A stretch of 64,000 bases of DNA from Renibacterium sp043789415 (GTDB lineage: Bacteria > Actinomycetota > Actinomycetes > Actinomycetales > Micrococcaceae): the NCBI RefSeq assembly GCF_043789415.1, contig NZ_JBDLLW010000001.1:496001-560000 (forward strand), written 5' to 3'. The notes under the pieces are model-generated. The model was not told the DNA's origin. It did no database searches and was given only the letters and a program-made list of their open reading frames with translations. Numbering within the stretch: the first letter of the stretch is position 1; each line of letters starts with the position of its first letter. Below are positions 49,666-58,170 of the stretch, piece after piece. The position numbers and the translations under genes were made by a program.

Positions 49666-50627
49666 CCGATCATCTGCATGAATTCGCCCTCGGAGAGCAC
49701 TTCGATCTTCTGGCCCCGCTCATGCAGTTCGAGTACCCGGCGGGCCTTTGCGGTGATCCGACCGGCCGTCGTCTTACCGAGCTTGAGATCAGCGGCGATG
49801 AACCCGTCCCCCACCACCAGCACGGTGGTCTTGGCGGTCACGCTGCTGGCTGGCCTAGCGCCCATCAGGGCGGCTCGCTGTTTAGCGGTGCCGCGAGAGA
49901 TCTGGAGGTTCCCGGTGAAAACCACTGTCTGCCCGAAGAGCGGATGGTTACTGTCCGCAGCGGGATTCGGTTCCGGATTGGGGCCCTCTTCCGGCCAGCC
50001 AAACCAATTCGAGGCCGAAGCTGCGGCCTGCGCAACCGGCTGATCCGGGTCCGGTACAAAGGCGGGCATCACCGGAAGCGCTAGATTCAGCCTTTGATAG
50101 AGATCTTCGAGGGAGTCCGCATTCTGCCGAGCGGCAATGTCGATCAAGATTCCGGCGCAGGCCCGGGCATCCTCAATGGCGTCATGATGATGGATCAGCG
50201 GCACGCCCGCTGCCTCGGCGACGAAAGGCAAGGAATAAGAAGGCAGCGAGTAACTGCGCCGCGCCAGGATCACCGTGCAGGCGTAGGAGAACCCCGGTCC
50301 TGAGCGTGCACTGGCTTGCAGTGCGGCCTTGATCACTCCGGTGTCGAAGGCAGCGTTATGCGCCACCAGGATGTCATCGCCCAGAAAGCCGGTGATTTCA
50401 TCGAAGACCTCAGCAAAGCGCGGTTGAGTGGCTACTTGCTGCGGAGTGACACCGTGAATCTGGATATTTCTCTGATCGAAATGATCGTGTCCCACGGGCG
50501 GCCGCATCAGCCAGAAGGCTTCCTCGACGATCCGGCCATCCCGCACCCGGCTGAGCCCCACCGCGCAGGGTGAACCCCTAAATCCGTTGGCCGTCTCGAA
50601 ATCGATCGCCGTGAAATCCAAACTCAC
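49662..50627 (-). CDS. DnaQ-like 3'-5' exonuclease with BRCT domain
   Basis: A 321-residue protein. Residues 1-175 are a DEDDh exonuclease: Asp9 and Glu11 in IDFETAN, NAAFDTGV for the second Asp, and HHDAIEDARA with the late His/Asp. A proline-rich linker (EEGPNPEPNPAADSN) leads to a BRCT domain from about 230 (GQTVVFTGNLQISRGTAKQRA, TTVLVVGDGF). The layout suggests nuclease work tied to DNA breaks or gaps. The GTG at 50627 has TAACCT six bases upstream and no Shine-Dalgarno. Confidence 0.88.
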   Translation of the reverse strand: MSLDFTAIDFETANGFRGSPCAVGLSRVRDGRIVEEAFWLMRPPVGHDHFDQRNIQIHGVTPQQVATQPRFAEVFDEITGFLGDDILVAHNAAFDTGVIKAALQASARSGPGFSYACTVILARRSYSLPSYSLPFVAEAAGVPLIHHHDAIEDARACAGILIDIAARQNADSLEDLYQRLNLALPVMPAFVPDPDQPVAQAAASASNWFGWPEEGPNPEPNPAADSNHPLFGQTVVFTGNLQISRGTAKQRAALMGARPASSVTAKTTVLVVGDGFIAADLKLGKTTAGRITAKARRVLELHERGQKIEVLSEGEFMQMIG

Positions 50628-50633
50628 CCCTCA

Positions 50634-50639
50634 AGGTTA
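50634..50639 (-). promoter_or_regulatory. -10 element of the exonuclease gene, leaderless type
   Basis: TAACCT on the minus strand, six bases (TGAGGG) before the GTG at 50627. Confidence 0.45.
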
Positions 50640-50677
50640 GCGCCGTCCGGGGATCATCGGCGGCACGGCATGCCGGA

Positions 50678-50683
50678 TAGGCT
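50678..50683 (+). promoter_or_regulatory. -10 element of the HAD gene, leaderless type
   Basis: TAGGCT followed by seven bases and the ATG at 50691, the same arrangement as at 20973-20986. It decides between this ATG and the in-frame ATG at 50670. Confidence 0.5.
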
Positions 50684-50690
50684 AAGAAGC

Positions 50691-51278
50691 ATGAGCTGGT
50701 ACTTATTCGACTACGGCATGGTCATTTCGGAAGCGCCGACGGCGACAGATTGGGCGGCTCTGGAGGAAGCCATCGGGCTCCCGGCGGAGCCTGAGGACAG
50801 CACCTATTGGCGGCATCGGGAAAGCTACGACGCCGGAGAGTTGAATGCCGAGCAGTACTGGACATCGGTGCTGGGTCGGCCGGTCTCCGAGGGCCAGCTA
50901 GCTCAATTGCACGCCCTGGATGTACGCGCTTGGTCTCATCTGAACACCGAGACCCTCGATGTGCTGGAGGCCATCGATTCGACCGGCGCCGGGCTCGCGC
51001 TGCTATCGAATATGCCACTAGAACTAGCCGAGGAACTAGGGGCTTCCGGCGTCTGGCCACGATTCTTCAGCCAACTCTTCTTCAGCGGTCGGCTCGGACT
51101 GATCAAACCAGATCGGCAGATCTTTCAGTACGTGCTAAACGAACTCGGAGTGTCAGCTGAACAGGTGACCTTCATCGATGACCGGCAAGAGAACCTCGAC
51201 GCGGCTGCCGCCCTGGGGTTCCACACCGTACTGCATACCCAGGGCACCGATCTGGCCGCCGAGCTCAAGCTGGCTTAA
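50691..51278 (+). CDS. HAD-IA family hydrolase
   Basis: A 195-residue HAD protein starting MSWYLFDYGMV. Asp7 is the nucleophile, but the usual second Asp of DXD is Gly (DYG), as in YihX-like and epoxide-hydrolase-N-terminal-like HAD proteins, so catalysis may be slow or altered. Motif II is LLSNMP, motif III the Lys in GLIKPDRQIF and motif IV FIDDRQENLDAA. The start at 50691 is supported by the promoter position. The substrate is unknown, perhaps a sugar phosphate such as glucose 1-phosphate. Confidence 0.8.
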   Translation: MSWYLFDYGMVISEAPTATDWAALEEAIGLPAEPEDSTYWRHRESYDAGELNAEQYWTSVLGRPVSEGQLAQLHALDVRAWSHLNTETLDVLEAIDSTGAGLALLSNMPLELAEELGASGVWPRFFSQLFFSGRLGLIKPDRQIFQYVLNELGVSAEQVTFIDDRQENLDAAAALGFHTVLHTQGTDLAAELKLA

Positions 51279-51283
51279 GGCGC

Positions 51284-51323
51284 TGAGCGCCAGCGCCCGG
51301 CAGTTACCGGGCACCAGCGCTCA
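51284..51323. terminator. Two-step hairpin between convergent genes
   Basis: TGAGCGC (51284-51290) pairs with GCGCTCA (51317-51323) and GCCCGG (51295-51300) with CCGGGC (51307-51312), around a 6-nt loop. It lies between the HAD and ABC permease stops and can serve both strands. No T-run. Confidence 0.6.
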
Positions 51324-51345
51324 AGGCGTTCCTCAATCCAGGATG

Positions 51346-52035
51346 CTAGGGCGTCGCCCTGCGCAGGGTCAGATAGGAACCGCCTGCGAGCAAGGCGCAG
51401 AGCGCGAAAAGCCAGCCGGCCATGCTCAGATTCGTCTGCTCTCCGAACCAGCCGAAGAAGTTCAGCCACCAGCCCTGCCAGCTGAGCAGCGCAGCTAAGC
51501 CGACCAGCAGCACGCCCAAACCGATGGTGACCACGAGCACTCCGTTGACCTGCCAGCGCTTGTAGAGGGTCGCCGCCCAGAAGCCGAACAGATAGAGGAA
51601 CAGCATGAGAGAGAAGAAGAACAGGATCGTGGCGTACCAAGCACCGTCGGAGACCCAGGGCAGATAGAACATATGCCCCTTCATCCCCCAGCCATCAGTA
51701 GCATTCTCAATCAGGCCCATCACCCAGTAGATCAACGCCATCACCAGTGCCACACTGCCGAAGAGCAACATGGAGCCGAGATAGAAGGCCCGGCGGCTGA
51801 TGCTCAGGCCCTGAGAGAAGGGAAAGGTCAGGGTGAGCGCTTGCAGGCCGAGGGCGAAAAAGTACCAGATCACCGCTTGGCCTGCCCCGGAGAACTTGAA
51901 GTCGACGCTATTGGGGATCAGCGCGAAAATCGCCAGGCTGAGCACGAAGCAGCCGGTGAGGATCATCGCCGGGACTCCTAGAAAGGTCCATTTGTTCGTC
52001 AATTGCATTTTGACGACGTTGATTACCTTGTTCAT
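51346..52035 (-). CDS. ABC transporter permease of the GntR/ABC operon
   Basis: A 229-residue protein with six hydrophobic segments and no sequence motif beyond the ABC-2-like membrane topology (ILTGCFVLSLAIFALIP, FFALGLQALTLTFPFSQG, VALVMALIYWVMGL). It is coupled to the ATPase gene by an ATGA overlap. It is the membrane half of a YtrBC-like exporter of unknown substrate, in such systems often linked to cell-envelope stress and antibiotic response. Confidence 0.8.
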   Translation of the reverse strand: MNKVINVVKMQLTNKWTFLGVPAMILTGCFVLSLAIFALIPNSVDFKFSGAGQAVIWYFFALGLQALTLTFPFSQGLSISRRAFYLGSMLLFGSVALVMALIYWVMGLIENATDGWGMKGHMFYLPWVSDGAWYATILFFFSLMLFLYLFGFWAATLYKRWQVNGVLVVTIGLGVLLVGLAALLSWQGWWLNFFGWFGEQTNLSMAGWLFALCALLAGGSYLTLRRATP

Positions 52036-52997
52036 CGACGTGCCTCCTTGGCGAATTCGCTCTCCACTGTCTTTTCGGTGAAATCCTCGGCCGCTGAATT
52101 GATGGTCTTTCGCACCACGAGCTGCTGGAGCGAGACGGGAGCCAGTTCCAGCCCCAGTTGGTGTGCCTCGGCGCGTTCTTCCGGGCTCAGCTGGCCGTCA
52201 ATGGTGACCGAGGCCAGCGAGGCGAAGTTCTCTCGGTGCAGTATCTCGCGCCCGGCGAGGAAGCCCTCGATCTTTACCGCGGGGCCAACCACCGTGACGG
52301 CCCCGCCGCGGATGTTCTCTGCATCGTCGTCGATGATGATCCTCCCCTTGTCGATCACGATCACATGCTCCAAGAGGTTGGACACCTCGTCGATCAGATG
52401 GGAGGAGAGCACGATGGTGCGCGGGAATTCGGAGTAGTCCTCGACCAACCGGTCGTAGAAGAGCTGGCGGGCCACCGCATCCAGCCCCAGATAAGGCTCA
52501 TCGAAGAAGGTCAGCTCGGCTCGTGAAGCCAGACCGATAATCACGCCGACCGCCGAGAGCTGGCCCCGGGAGAGCTTCTTGATCCGCCGGTTGAGTGGGA
52601 GCTGGAAATCTTCCACCAGGCGATCCGCCAGCTCCTGATCCCAGTTCTCGAAGAACAGCTTGGCCGAGGCGAAGGCGTGCTTGGGCCGGAAATCATCGGG
52701 GTATTTCTGCGATTCCCTGATGAAGCAGATCCTGCTGAGGATCTTGTCGTTCTCATAGGGGTCTCCGCCGAAGACTTCGATGTCCCCGCTGGAACGGAAG
52801 CCTTGCGCCGTCAGAATCGACATTATGGTCGTCTTACCGGCCCCGTTGCGTCCCAAGAGACCGTAGATCTTCTTCGGCTCGAGTTCGAAGCTGACCGAGT
52901 CCAAGGCAGTGAAGTCCCGATATTTTTTGGTGAGGTTCCGGACCCTGACCACCGGGCTGGATTGCTGTGCTGTGCCAGCGTTGGCTGTTCTGGTCAT
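52032..52997 (-). CDS. ABC transporter ATP-binding protein of the GntR/ABC operon
   Basis: A 321-residue ABC ATPase with Walker A LLGRNGAGKTT (Lys55), signature LSRGQLSAVG (one residue away from the usual LSGGQ), Walker B ELTFFDEPYLGLD and switch His in LSSHLIDE. About 100 C-terminal residues after the nucleotide-binding domain form the accessory region seen in ABC-2 exporters. It overlaps the gntR stop and the permease start by ATGA. Confidence 0.9.
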   Translation of the reverse strand: MTRTANAGTAQQSSPVVRVRNLTKKYRDFTALDSVSFELEPKKIYGLLGRNGAGKTTIMSILTAQGFRSSGDIEVFGGDPYENDKILSRICFIRESQKYPDDFRPKHAFASAKLFFENWDQELADRLVEDFQLPLNRRIKKLSRGQLSAVGVIIGLASRAELTFFDEPYLGLDAVARQLFYDRLVEDYSEFPRTIVLSSHLIDEVSNLLEHVIVIDKGRIIIDDDAENIRGGAVTVVGPAVKIEGFLAGREILHRENFASLASVTIDGQLSPEERAEAHQLGLELAPVSLQQLVVRKTINSAAEDFTEKTVESEFAKEARR

Positions 52998-53395
52998 GAT
53001 TTCGCTGCTCTTTCTGCCGCATCCAGCGGCTTTTCCGGCAGACCCCCGTCACGGGTGATCATCTCGGCCAATTGCGTAGTATCGATGCCTAATTTGCGGG
53101 CTTCCACCCGCAGTGGCTGGACGAATTGCTGGTAAAACTCTTCGCGTCTGCGTGCTATCAAGGTGTCCCTCGCTCCGGTTGCGACGAACATGCCTATTCC
53201 TCGTCGCTTGTACAAAATGCCGTCGTCGACCAGCAGGTTGACCCCCTTGGCCGCAGTGGCGGGATTGATTCGATGAAATGCTGCGAATTCATTGGTAGAA
53301 GGCACCTGAGTTTCCTCGGCGAAAGTGCCTTCCACGATCTCGTTCTCTATTAATTCCGCAATCTGCAGGAAGATCGGCTTGTCATTGTCGATCAT
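52994..53395 (-). CDS. YtrA-type GntR regulator
   Basis: A 133-residue short GntR protein: winged helix PIFLQIAELIENEIVEGTFA, VPSTNEFAAFHRINPATAAKGVNLLVDDGILYKRRGIGMFV, then a short helical tail for dimerisation, the YtrA layout. AAGAGGG lies before the ATG. It heads the ABC operon and most likely represses it; the upstream AT-rich stretch has an imperfect repeat TAGTTAC-ATAA-GTAATGA (5 of 7 pairs), about 40-55 bp from the start, that might be the operator. Confidence 0.88.
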   Translation of the reverse strand: MIDNDKPIFLQIAELIENEIVEGTFAEETQVPSTNEFAAFHRINPATAAKGVNLLVDDGILYKRRGIGMFVATGARDTLIARRREEFYQQFVQPLRVEARKLGIDTTQLAEMITRDGGLPEKPLDAAERAAKS

Positions 53396-53529
53396 GAATC
53401 CCTCTTTTCTGAACCGACCAGGTTGGTTACTCGGTTAGCCGGTTCATTACTTATGTAACTAACCTAAGCTCTGATTTTCCTCCTGTCAACCATTTGGCGT
53501 GGAATCAGCGAGCGGGAGAGGATTGAGCG

Positions 53530-53958
53530 GTGCACACAACGGTTCATGTCAGCGCGGTGGCGATCTTCAATGAGCACGGTGAGCTGCTCACCGTGCGGAA
53601 ACGAGGCACCGCGAAATTCCAGCTTCCGGGTGGTAAACCCGAGGGGACCGAATCCTTCGAACAGGCAGCTCTTCGCGAAGTCCTCGAAGAAGTCGGCGTA
53701 CAGCTAGATGCCGCAGATCTGCGGCATCTAGGGCATTGGGAAGGTCCGGCAGCAAATTCCGATGCCAGTTCAGTGAGCGCTCAGGTGTATTTGGCGGCGA
53801 GACATCACGAAGCAGTGGCCCAGGCGGAAATCGCCGAGTTGCGCTGGATCTCGGTGCACGCGGAGCCCAGCGAAGACCTGGCGCCGCTTACTTCTCTTTT
53901 CCTGCTGCCCCTTTTACGTAAGCTTGACCCTCCGCGATATCCGGGTTCCGTGCACTGA
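53530..53958 (+). CDS. Nudix hydrolase
   Basis: A 142-residue Nudix protein (MutT/8-oxo-dGTPase size class). The Nudix box runs from GGKPEGTESFEQAALREVLEEVG, written here as two joined parts GGKPEGTESFEQ and AALREVLEEVG, with every catalytic Glu and Arg present. The GTG start at 53530 is preceded by GAGAGGA at about 9 nt. A perfect 28-bp palindrome lies within the coding sequence. The 3' end overlaps the convergent next gene by 71 bp. Confidence 0.85.
   Translation: MHTTVHVSAVAIFNEHGELLTVRKRGTAKFQLPGGKPEGTESFEQAALREVLEEVGVQLDAADLRHLGHWEGPAANSDASSVSAQVYLAARHHEAVAQAEIAELRWISVHAEPSEDLAPLTSLFLLPLLRKLDPPRYPGSVH
53704..53731. repeat. Perfect 28-bp palindrome inside the Nudix gene
   Basis: CTAGATGCCGCAGA is followed directly by its exact complement TCTGCGGCATCTAG, with no spacer. 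It encodes LDAADLRHL, in the linker right after the Nudix helix. Confidence 0.9.
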
Positions 53959-54640
53959 TCCCGGCCTGCACCCGCTTTTCCAGAGCGGCCAGCGCCTCAT
54001 CGGGCAGCACGATCAAACCGTCGAGTTCCTTGCGAGTCCGGGTATAAGCCAGCTGCCGTTCAGCTTGAGTCGAAGCCTCATCGACCGCCATCGGCAGCAA
54101 CTTCCGAGCGGTTTTGAGCCGCTGCCGCTCGGGTTCGCTGAAGTGCTGATCCTTGATCCGTTTGGCTTCACGCTCGGCGATATCGAAGCTGACCTCATAG
54201 TTCCTCACCGCCTGGCGGTATTCGGCCAGCTGAGCATCGTTGCTCAGTTCCGCCGCATGATCGGGCCGCATCCCATCGGCAAGTCGTTTAGCACGCAAGA
54301 AATCAACGGTGAGCGGTTCCCGAACGTCGGACATCATCGGATAGTCAATGAGCTTCCCGACGTCGAGCTCGTAGTCCAGCCACCGGGCATTGACCGCGTC
54401 ATGATCAGCGACGAGCCTCTCGGCTTCGCTGGGGCGCTGGCTCCCTTGATCAGGCAGCCCAGAAGGCTGCTGCTGAGCAGCCTGAGGAATCCCCGCAGCC
54501 TCAGCACGGCGATCGGCTCGCCTTCGGTACCGCCTATCCCAGCGAAAAGTAGAGCGAATAATCCCGGCAAAAACCGGCAGCAAGAAGATGAACCACCAGT
54601 GATCCCCTACCCACCCGAGCACCTGTCCGACATCATTCAC
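53888..54640 (-). CDS. Hypothetical protein with one N-terminal membrane segment
   Basis: A 250-residue protein I do not recognise. One hydrophobic segment (HWWFIFLLPVFAGIIRSTF, about 15-33) is followed by a strongly basic stretch (RWDRRYRRRADRRAE), giving an N-out, C-in topology. A Gln/Ser/Pro-rich linker and a long charged helical region (EREAKRIKDQHFSEPERQRL) follow. It has no signal for secretion. The start is a GTG at 54640 with GAAGAAG upstream. It overlaps the Nudix gene tail-to-tail by 71 bp. It may be a membrane-anchored scaffold; function unknown. Confidence 0.7.
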   Translation of the reverse strand: MNDVGQVLGWVGDHWWFIFLLPVFAGIIRSTFRWDRRYRRRADRRAEAAGIPQAAQQQPSGLPDQGSQRPSEAERLVADHDAVNARWLDYELDVGKLIDYPMMSDVREPLTVDFLRAKRLADGMRPDHAAELSNDAQLAEYRQAVRNYEVSFDIAEREAKRIKDQHFSEPERQRLKTARKLLPMAVDEASTQAERQLAYTRTRKELDGLIVLPDEALAALEKRVQAGISARNPDIAEGQAYVKGAAGKEK

Positions 54641-54783
54641 AGCACATCACTTCTTCATCCTGTCATGATGCGGCACCGCCCTCAATGACTTTTGTCATCC
54701 TTTGGAGCCGCTAGAAAGCGGATTCTCAGTTCCTCATCGCTCAACTGCCAGCGAGTCATTACAGGAACTGACAGAATAATGAG

Positions 54784-56664
54784 ATGGAATTCATTGGGGT
54801 CTTACTGGCGATCGTGATCGTCGTCTGCGCGGTGAGCGCGTTGGGAAAGAGAATCAATGTCTCAGCGCCGCTGCTGCTCGTGGTGGTCGGCGCTCTCGCT
54901 TCGTACATCCCCGCGATGAACATCGAGTTGAACCCGGAGATCATTCTGGTGGCAGTGCTGCCACCCTTGCTCTTCGCTGCGGCCTTCCAAACCTCCCTGG
55001 TCGATTTCCGCAGCAATAAGCGCTCCATCGGCCTGCTCTCAGTGGGCTATGTGATCTTCACCGCTCTGGGAGTCGGACTGATCGCCTATTGGGTCTTCCC
55101 CGGGATCTCGCTGGCGGCGGCAATTGCTCTGGGGGCGGTGGTCGCTCCCCCGGACGCCGTGGCGGCCACCGCGATCGCCCACCGGGTTGGCCTGCCCCGC
55201 CAAGTGGTGAGCATCCTGGAGGGCGAATCTCTGGTCAATGACGCTACCGCCCTGGTGACGCTGAAAGCGGCTCTTGCCGCCACGGCCGGCGGGATCTCGG
55301 TCTGGGAGACCGGGGTGCAATTCCTCTGGGCTGCCGGTGGTGGCGTGCTGATCGGGGTGATAATGGCGATCATCCTGACCCAGATCCGCATCCGGGTGCG
55401 CAACGTGGCGATCAATACCTCGATGTCGCTGGCAGCGCCTTTCCTGGCCTATCTGCCCGCTGAAGAACTACATGTCCTCGAGATGCCCGCCTCCGGTGTG
55501 CTCGCCGTCGTGGTCTGCGGGCTGCTGATGGGCTTCAAGAGTCCGGCAATGCCGGGCGGGGCTTCCCGGATGAGCCAGCGCAGCAATTGGACCACCGTGC
55601 AGTTCCTGCTGGAGAACTCGGTGTTCCTGATCATCGGTTTACAGGCCAAGACCATCATCCAAGAGGTCCAGAAGGACGATCTCGGGCTGGATACCATCTG
55701 GTGGGGCTGCCTCGCCGTGCTGGTCGCGGTCCTCGTGCTACGGCCGATCTGGGTCTTCCCCGCCACCTATCTGCCACGCTGGCTGATCCCGGCGGTGCGC
55801 CGCAATGACCCTTCACCGGGCTGGCAATCTCCCGCGATCATCTCCTGGGCCGGAATGCGTGGCGTGGTCACCCTGGCAGCGGCACTCACCCTGCCCATCG
55901 AGTTGCCGCACCGGGCCGTGCTGATCCTCGCTGCGCTCGTCGTGGTGGGTGGCACCCTGGCGCTCCAAGGTTTCACTTTGCCGCCTTTGGTGCGCGCGCT
56001 CAAAGTCCGAGGACCGGATCGGCGTGAGGATCTGCTCTCCGAGGCCGCGGTGATGCAACGGGCCACCGCGGCCGGCGTCAGTCGTTTGCGGGAGATCTCC
56101 ACCGATGATGACCCACCGGAGGTGCTAGCCATGCTCAAACGGCGTACCCAGGAACGAGGCCTCGCCGCCTGGGAACGCCTCGGCAGGCCCGGCACCGAGG
56201 CCATGACCCCTTCGCAGCGCTACGCTCAGTTGCGTCAGGAAATGCTCATTGCGGAACGCGACGAAGTGCTCAGCCTGCGGCGCAGCGGCGAATACCCGCA
56301 CGAAGTGCTCGGCGAGGTCCTCGAAAGGCTCGACGTCGAAGAGTCCATGCTGGAAAGCGCCTTGGAGGACCCGGAATTCGATGATCCCACCGAGCCCACG
56401 GTCTCTGAAGGCGGTTGCGAGCACTTGCAGGCCGCGCAAGACCTCCCGGTACCTGAGGATCCGGTTTGCCAGGACTGCATCGATGAGAACACCACTCCGG
56501 TGCATCTGAGGATGTGTCTGAGCTGCGGCAAGGTGGCTTGCTGTGACTCCTCGGTGGGGCGGCATGCCGATAAACACTATCGGCTCAGCGGGCATCCGGT
56601 GATGCGCAGTGTTGAAACTGGTGAGAGCTGGCGCTGGTGCTATCCAGATGAACTGCTCGGCTAA
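54784..56664 (+). CDS. CPA1 Na+/H+ antiporter fused to UBP-type zinc finger
   Basis: A 626-residue protein. Residues 1-410 form a 12-13 segment cation:proton antiporter with ion-site motifs VVAPPDAVAATA (Asp124) and EGESLVNDATAL (Asn152, Asp153). A cytoplasmic charged helical region (REDLLSEAAVMQRATAA, ERDEVLSLRRSGEYPHEVLG) follows, common in NhaP-like proteins. The last 85 residues carry a UBP-type zinc finger: CEHL, CQDC, CLSCGKVACC and HYRLSGHPV. It exports Na+ or K+ for protons; the finger may sense or regulate. Confidence 0.85.
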   Translation: MEFIGVLLAIVIVVCAVSALGKRINVSAPLLLVVVGALASYIPAMNIELNPEIILVAVLPPLLFAAAFQTSLVDFRSNKRSIGLLSVGYVIFTALGVGLIAYWVFPGISLAAAIALGAVVAPPDAVAATAIAHRVGLPRQVVSILEGESLVNDATALVTLKAALAATAGGISVWETGVQFLWAAGGGVLIGVIMAIILTQIRIRVRNVAINTSMSLAAPFLAYLPAEELHVLEMPASGVLAVVVCGLLMGFKSPAMPGGASRMSQRSNWTTVQFLLENSVFLIIGLQAKTIIQEVQKDDLGLDTIWWGCLAVLVAVLVLRPIWVFPATYLPRWLIPAVRRNDPSPGWQSPAIISWAGMRGVVTLAAALTLPIELPHRAVLILAALVVVGGTLALQGFTLPPLVRALKVRGPDRREDLLSEAAVMQRATAAGVSRLREISTDDDPPEVLAMLKRRTQERGLAAWERLGRPGTEAMTPSQRYAQLRQEMLIAERDEVLSLRRSGEYPHEVLGEVLERLDVEESMLESALEDPEFDDPTEPTVSEGGCEHLQAAQDLPVPEDPVCQDCIDENTTPVHLRMCLSCGKVACCDSSVGRHADKHYRLSGHPVMRSVETGESWRWCYPDELLG

Positions 56665-56755
56665 GACTCCACAGTAGGCTCGGGAAGGGGTGCTCCGCGC
56701 CACTGGACAACAGGCTCGCCCACCGCTGTTCGACCCTGGCCAACACCTGGTGCCG

Positions 56756-56761
56756 TACCCT
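56756..56761 (+). promoter_or_regulatory. -10 element of the DedA gene, leaderless type
   Basis: TACCCT followed by six bases (TGAGGG) and the GTG at 56768, nearly the same string as before the exonuclease gene at 50627. Confidence 0.45.
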
Positions 56762-56767
56762 TGAGGG

Positions 56768-57487
56768 GTGACTTCTTTATTCTCCGGCGTGCTGCCAACT
56801 GACTTTCATCCGGCCTTTCAAGCGGGGCCGGTGCGAGCTGGCCTGCTGCCCGACTGGCTCAACCCGATCAATATCTTGGACAATCCGGCCCTGGGTTTTT
56901 GGGTCATCGTGATTGCCTGCGGCATCATCTTCGCCGAAACGGGCTTGTTGCTGGGGTTCTTCTTGCCGGGGGATTCACTGCTCTTCACCGCTGGCCTTTT
57001 GACCGCTGCGGGTAAGCTCCCGATCAATATCTGGTTCCTGATACTGCTTCTGGTGATCTGCGCCATCGTCGGCAACCAGGTGGGCTATATGATCGGGGCG
57101 AAGGCAGGGCCAGCAATCTTCAACCGGCCGGATTCCCGCTTCTTCAAGCAGGAGAACATCACCAAAGCCCACGAATTCTTTGAAAAGCACGGCGGCAAAG
57201 CGCTGATCCTGGCTCGCTTCGTGCCAATCATCCGCACCTTCGTTCCGGTGATCGTCGGCGTCGCCCAAATGGATCGCAAGCATTTCACCCTGTTCAACAT
57301 CATCGGCGGAGTGCTCTGGGCCGGCGGCGTCACCCTGCTCGGCTTCATCCTGGGCGACCGGGTTCCGTGGGTCAATCAGAACCTGGATCTGATCTTCATC
57401 ATCATCGTGCTGATCTCGGTGATTCCGATCCTGATTGAGCTGTTCCGCGGCTGGCGCGCCCGGAACAAGCAAGCCAAGCAGGGCTAA
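56768..57487 (+). CDS. DedA family (VTT domain) membrane protein
   Basis: A 239-residue protein of the DedA/VTT family, now viewed as lipid-carrier flippases or transporters. Conserved blocks are FAETGLLLGFFLPGDSLLF, GNQVGYMIGAKAG, FFEKHGGKALILARFVPIIRTFVPVIVGVAQM and the downstream NIIGGVLWAGGVTLLGFILG. The Glu in ETGL and the Arg residues of ARFVPIIRT are the membrane charges important in the family. GTG start at 56768 with leaderless-type promoter. Confidence 0.9.
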   Translation: MTSLFSGVLPTDFHPAFQAGPVRAGLLPDWLNPINILDNPALGFWVIVIACGIIFAETGLLLGFFLPGDSLLFTAGLLTAAGKLPINIWFLILLLVICAIVGNQVGYMIGAKAGPAIFNRPDSRFFKQENITKAHEFFEKHGGKALILARFVPIIRTFVPVIVGVAQMDRKHFTLFNIIGGVLWAGGVTLLGFILGDRVPWVNQNLDLIFIIIVLISVIPILIELFRGWRARNKQAKQG

Positions 57488-57535
57488 TACGCTCTCAGCT
57501 TCCCCGAGCTTTGCTGTGGAGTTCTAACTCAGTGC

Positions 57536-58168
57536 TTAACTCAGTGCGGCAACCACGGCGGGAAGCAGTTTCCGGAACGCTTGACCGCGGTGTGAAATCC
57601 GATTCTTTTCCGCTGATTCCAATTCTGCGCAGGAGCGGTCCAGCCCCAGAGGCTGCAGAATCGGGTCGTAACCGAAGCCGTTGCTCCCTCGCGGCTCGGT
57701 CAGCAGGGTACCCCGCAGCTCGCCCAATTCAACCACTTCGACGGGTTCAACCAGTTCGACGCCGGGCGCGACCAGCGCCGCGGCGCAGATGAACCGGGCG
57801 GCCCGGTGTTCCGTTGCGATGTCGCCGAGCTGAGCCAGCAGAAGCGCCAGGTTCGCGGCGTCGTCCCCGTGCTTTCCCGACCAGCGGGCAGAGAAGATCC
57901 CTGGAGCACCGCCCAGCACATCGACGGCCAGCCCCGAGTCGTCCGCGATTGCGGGCAGACCGGTTGCCTCGCTCACCGCATGGGCTTTCAGCAGGGCGTT
58001 CTCAGCGAAGCTGACCCCGGTTTCGGCGACGTCGGGAGCTCCCGCCGAGGCCGCATCGATCACCTGGGTGTCGACGTCCACACCGGGGATCTGCCCGCGC
58101 AACAGCTCCCGCAGTTCACCCAGTTTTCCTTGATTGTGAGTGGCCAGTACCAGCCTTGGCTGCGTCAT
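57536..58168 (-). CDS. rdgB: XTP/dITP diphosphatase
   Basis: A 210-residue HAM1/RdgB protein that removes non-canonical purine triphosphates. Characteristic strings are VLATHNQGKLGELRELL, ETGVSFAENALLKAHA, ADDSGLAVDVLGGAPGIFSARW and NGFGYDPIL with RISHRGQAF near the C-terminus. It lies 2 bp after rph, the usual actinobacterial pairing. Its last 12 bp are duplicated directly after the stop. Confidence 0.94.
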   Translation of the reverse strand: MTQPRLVLATHNQGKLGELRELLRGQIPGVDVDTQVIDAASAGAPDVAETGVSFAENALLKAHAVSEATGLPAIADDSGLAVDVLGGAPGIFSARWSGKHGDDAANLALLLAQLGDIATEHRAARFICAAALVAPGVELVEPVEVVELGELRGTLLTEPRGSNGFGYDPILQPLGLDRSCAELESAEKNRISHRGQAFRKLLPAVVAALS

Positions 58169-58170
58169 CC

